A DNA stretch of 7,610 bases from positions 1 through 7,610 of the forward strand of contig CAILTZ010000830.1 in NCBI GenBank assembly GCA_903837255.1, read 5' to 3'. Shown here piece by piece: positions 5,600 to 7,610 of this stretch; position 1 is the stretch's first letter, and every line of letters starts with the position of its first letter. The notes beneath the pieces were generated by a model. It ran no database searches and was not told the origin of the DNA. It saw only the letters and a list, made by a program, of their open reading frames with translations. The stretch is from an uncultured Pirellula sp. (lineage in GTDB: Bacteria; Planctomycetota; Planctomycetia; Pirellulales; Pirellulaceae). A program made the translations under genes and the position numbers.

Positions 5600-6790
5600 C
5601 TAATACAGCCAATAAGCTTGGCTCTCTGCCCGAAACGATTGCTCCTGGGACTCCCACTCTCGGGCGATCTGCTCCCACGTGGCCCCCTGCTCAATCGCCT
5701 TGCGCTCCCGATCCGAACCAAAGAGCAAATCGATGGCGATCGGATCAGATACGAATTCATACATCTCTGTCCGCCAAGCAAATCTCTCCGGCGATGCCTG
5801 ACGCATCTGGATCAAAAGCGCTAGCGACGTGCGCACAGGAAGATACTCGGATCGGTCGATCACGTGGATCTGTACACCCCCACAATCGATCCCAGCATGC
5901 TTTTGAAACGTGGGACGAAACCAAACCGGTCGAAACACAACTCCAGGCAACCCTAACCCCTTCATGGCTTGGGCCAACTTCGTCGAATCGATCCACGGTG
6001 CTCCGCATATCTCAAACGGTCGGGTCGTACCCCGACCCTCGCTCAGGTTCGTCCCCTCGAACAAACATTGTCCGGGATACACAATCGCCGTATCGAGCCA
6101 GGGCATGTTCGGGGACGGGAGAACCCAAGGCAGATTGCACTCATCGAAGTAGTCTTCGCGATTCCAACCCTCGCACGCAATGACTTGGAACCCCCCGAGA
6201 GCTCGACCCACTGAATTCTTTTCAATCTCGCTGTAGTACATCCTAGCCAACTCGCCTATCGTCAGCCCATGCCGTACGGCCAAGCGATGCGCGCCGACAA
6301 AACTCTCATAACCATTCGAAACCAACGGCCCTTCAACCTGCAAACCACCAATCGGATTGGGCCGATCTAGCACCATCACGTCTAGACCCATCGGCAAGGC
6401 TGCTTGCATGCAGTACTTCATCGTGGCTTGAAACGTATAAAACCGACTGCCAATGTCCTGCAAATCAACCACCAATAGGTCCAATCCCTCAAGCTGCTTT
6501 GGTGTCGGCTTGAGGCTCTCGAAGGTCTTTCCATACAAGCTCACGACTTGCGTACAAGCCCCCGGAGACTCATGATCTGAGACTCCGATCAAATCCTGAG
6601 CTTGGCCATAAAGTCCATGCTCGGGACCAAAAAGGCTGACCAAACGCACGCCGGGAATCTCCGAAATCCTCTCGATGCTGCTACGCATCTGGCCGTCAAC
6701 GCCTGCTGCATGGGTCACGAGCCCAATCCGCTTTCCTCGCAATTGCGATCCGGCCTTCGCAAGGAGCATCTCCAAACCGCTACGCACCAT
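5600..6790 (-). CDS. namZ: DUF1343/NamZ-family exo-beta-N-acetylmuramidase-like protein (GH171)
   Basis: Members of this family (GH171, founded by B. subtilis NamZ/YbbC) remove terminal N-acetylmuramic acid from peptidoglycan fragments for cell-wall recycling. The 396-residue product is full length and carries the signatures: GLVTHAAGV (23-31), FGPEHG (54-59, whose Glu57 corresponds to the Glu proposed as catalytic), VDLQDIGSRFYTF (108-120), LDRPNPIGG (141-149), VRHGLTIGELA (172-182), LPWVLPSPNMP (220-230), EGTNLSEGRGTTRPFE (245-260) and a YWLY end. Characterised relatives have an export signal, but this protein starts 22 residues before the domain with no hydrophobic segment, and a TAA lies two codons upstream of the ATG, so no longer start is possible. 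A cytoplasmic location is inferred. GGGAG lies eight bases before the ATG. The start overlaps the truA stop by 11 bases, implying co-transcription. Substrate is inferred from family, and the symbol is by family only. Confidence 0.88.
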   Translation of the reverse strand: MVRSGLEMLLAKAGSQLRGKRIGLVTHAAGVDGQMRSSIERISEIPGVRLVSLFGPEHGLYGQAQDLIGVSDHESPGACTQVVSLYGKTFESLKPTPKQLEGLDLLVVDLQDIGSRFYTFQATMKYCMQAALPMGLDVMVLDRPNPIGGLQVEGPLVSNGYESFVGAHRLAVRHGLTIGELARMYYSEIEKNSVGRALGGFQVIACEGWNREDYFDECNLPWVLPSPNMPWLDTAIVYPGQCLFEGTNLSEGRGTTRPFEICGAPWIDSTKLAQAMKGLGLPGVVFRPVWFRPTFQKHAGIDCGGVQIHVIDRSEYLPVRTSLALLIQMRQASPERFAWRTEMYEFVSDPIAIDLLFGSDRERKAIEQGATWEQIAREWESQEQSFRAESQAYWLY

Positions 6791-7601
6791 CCCTTAGACT
6801 CCCTTCGGCATTCTCCCCAAGATCATCGCGAGGATCGATGTAGATCGACGCAGGATACTCGACACTCATCAAACACAGGCCCCTGGCCGGCGCAGTCTGA
6901 CTGTGTGTAACTCGCACTCTTGCCTCCAGCAATTCATCGAGCCACTCGGGTCTGAATCGACCCTTGCCAATCTCGACCAATGCGCCCGTGATATTTCGGA
7001 CCATGTTGTACAAAAAGCCATTGGCTTGTATCTCGATGACAATCTCGCTCCCGGCAATCGCATCGACAGAAATCACTTCAAGCTTGTGAACCGTTCGTAC
7101 CGAGGTCTTGCGGTTCGAACCGAGTGTCTCAAACGCTTTGAAATCCAAAGTCCCCGTCAACCTGCAAGCCCCAAGTCGCATGGCTTGGACATCCAACTCG
7201 CGGGGAATCCACCAATGGTAGCCGTACCTCAATGGATCCGGCACTCTGGAATTGCGGATCGTATAGCGATAGGTCTTCGAGACAGCACTTCGGATTGGAT
7301 CAAAACCATCGACCACGCGTCGGCACTCGAGAACCGCAATGTCTCTCGGCAAATGCATGTTGATGGCTCGCACCAAATTGTTCGCAGCATGCTTCCAAAC
7401 CGGTGTGGAAAACGCAACGACCTGCCCGTACGCATGAACCCCAGCATCCGTGCGCCCACTACCTTGGATTGTGACCCGATGGCCAAGCACCTTGGCGATA
7501 CCTTCGGCAAGAACTTGCTGGATCGCTAAACCGTTGGGCTGAATCTGCCAACCGGCATACCGGGTTCCATCATAGGCGACCTGAATCGCGTAGAACCGCA
7601 C
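6780..7601 (-). CDS. truA: tRNA pseudouridine(38-40) synthase TruA
   Basis: TruA converts uridines 38, 39 and 40 of the tRNA anticodon arm to pseudouridine. The 273-residue frame opens with the family start (QVAYDGTRYAGWQIQPNGLAIQ, residues 7-28) and has the catalytic motif GRTDAGVHA (49-57) with nucleophile Asp52. Further conserved parts are SKTYRYTI, the Phe-Lys-Ala-Phe segment DFKAFETLGS, and the C-terminal FLYNMVRNITGALVEIGKGR and APARGLCL motifs. About 25 residues extend past the usual end (YIDPRDDLGENAEGSLRDGA). The start shown is a GTG at 7601-7599. The frame stays open from there to the window edge (only nine more bases), so an upstream start outside the window cannot be excluded, although homology begins right after the GTG. 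Its stop overlaps the NamZ-like start by 11 bases, suggesting translational coupling. Confidence 0.95.
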   Translation of the reverse strand: MRFYAIQVAYDGTRYAGWQIQPNGLAIQQVLAEGIAKVLGHRVTIQGSGRTDAGVHAYGQVVAFSTPVWKHAANNLVRAINMHLPRDIAVLECRRVVDGFDPIRSAVSKTYRYTIRNSRVPDPLRYGYHWWIPRELDVQAMRLGACRLTGTLDFKAFETLGSNRKTSVRTVHKLEVISVDAIAGSEIVIEIQANGFLYNMVRNITGALVEIGKGRFRPEWLDELLEARVRVTHSQTAPARGLCLMSVEYPASIYIDPRDDLGENAEGSLRDGA

Positions 7602-7610
7602 AGATGCGGG

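Noticed and set aside
6903..7529. Plus-strand frame of 208 codons opposite truA
   Set aside because: It is antisense to the conserved catalytic and C-terminal motifs of truA and shows no domain.

Overview
The window looks like a chromosomal housekeeping segment from a planctomycete, probably of the Pirellula/Rhodopirellula type. This is inferred from several things: an RpoN with a long acidic linker, a large lipoprotein/two-helix protein of a kind I associate with that phylum, a Kdo (lipopolysaccharide) gene, mostly weak Shine-Dalgarno sites, and moderate GC content. No sequence search was run. I see no transposase, integrase, phage gene, CRISPR array or rRNA.

Layout: everything except rpoN is on the minus strand. 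Read in the minus direction from the right edge, truA (tRNA pseudouridine synthase) overlaps by 11 bases a DUF1343/NamZ-family gene (exo-beta-N-acetylmuramidase-like), which ends 38 bases from the convergent rpoN stop. rpoN (sigma-54) is the only plus-strand gene (4047-5561). A divergent intergenic region (about 3813-4046) separates rpoN from a minus-strand tRNA-Cys(GCA) with its own plausible promoter. Downstream of the tRNA come kdsB (CMP-Kdo synthetase), rsfS (ribosomal silencing factor), a 65-residue two-helix membrane protein, a 36-residue four-cysteine mini-protein resembling the N-terminus of FmdB-type zinc ribbons, and a lipoprotein-signal gene of at least 643 residues that runs off the left edge.

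Functional picture: the genes serve translation (tRNA-Cys, truA, rsfS), the envelope (kdsB for LPS, namZ-like for peptidoglycan amino-sugar salvage, the membrane lipoprotein) and global transcription (rpoN). Two candidate sigma-70-like promoters have -35 boxes overlapping the stop codon of the preceding gene (kdsB to rsfS, and the small membrane gene to the zinc-ribbon gene), so the minus-strand series is probably several short transcription units.

I do not see a convincing new multi-gene system. The points most worth a second look are the unlisted 36-residue zinc-ribbon ORF, two back-to-back tandem duplications at the kdsB start, a NamZ-family enzyme that cannot have an upstream signal peptide, the architecture of the large lipoprotein, and an ultrastable-type hairpin upstream of rpoN.
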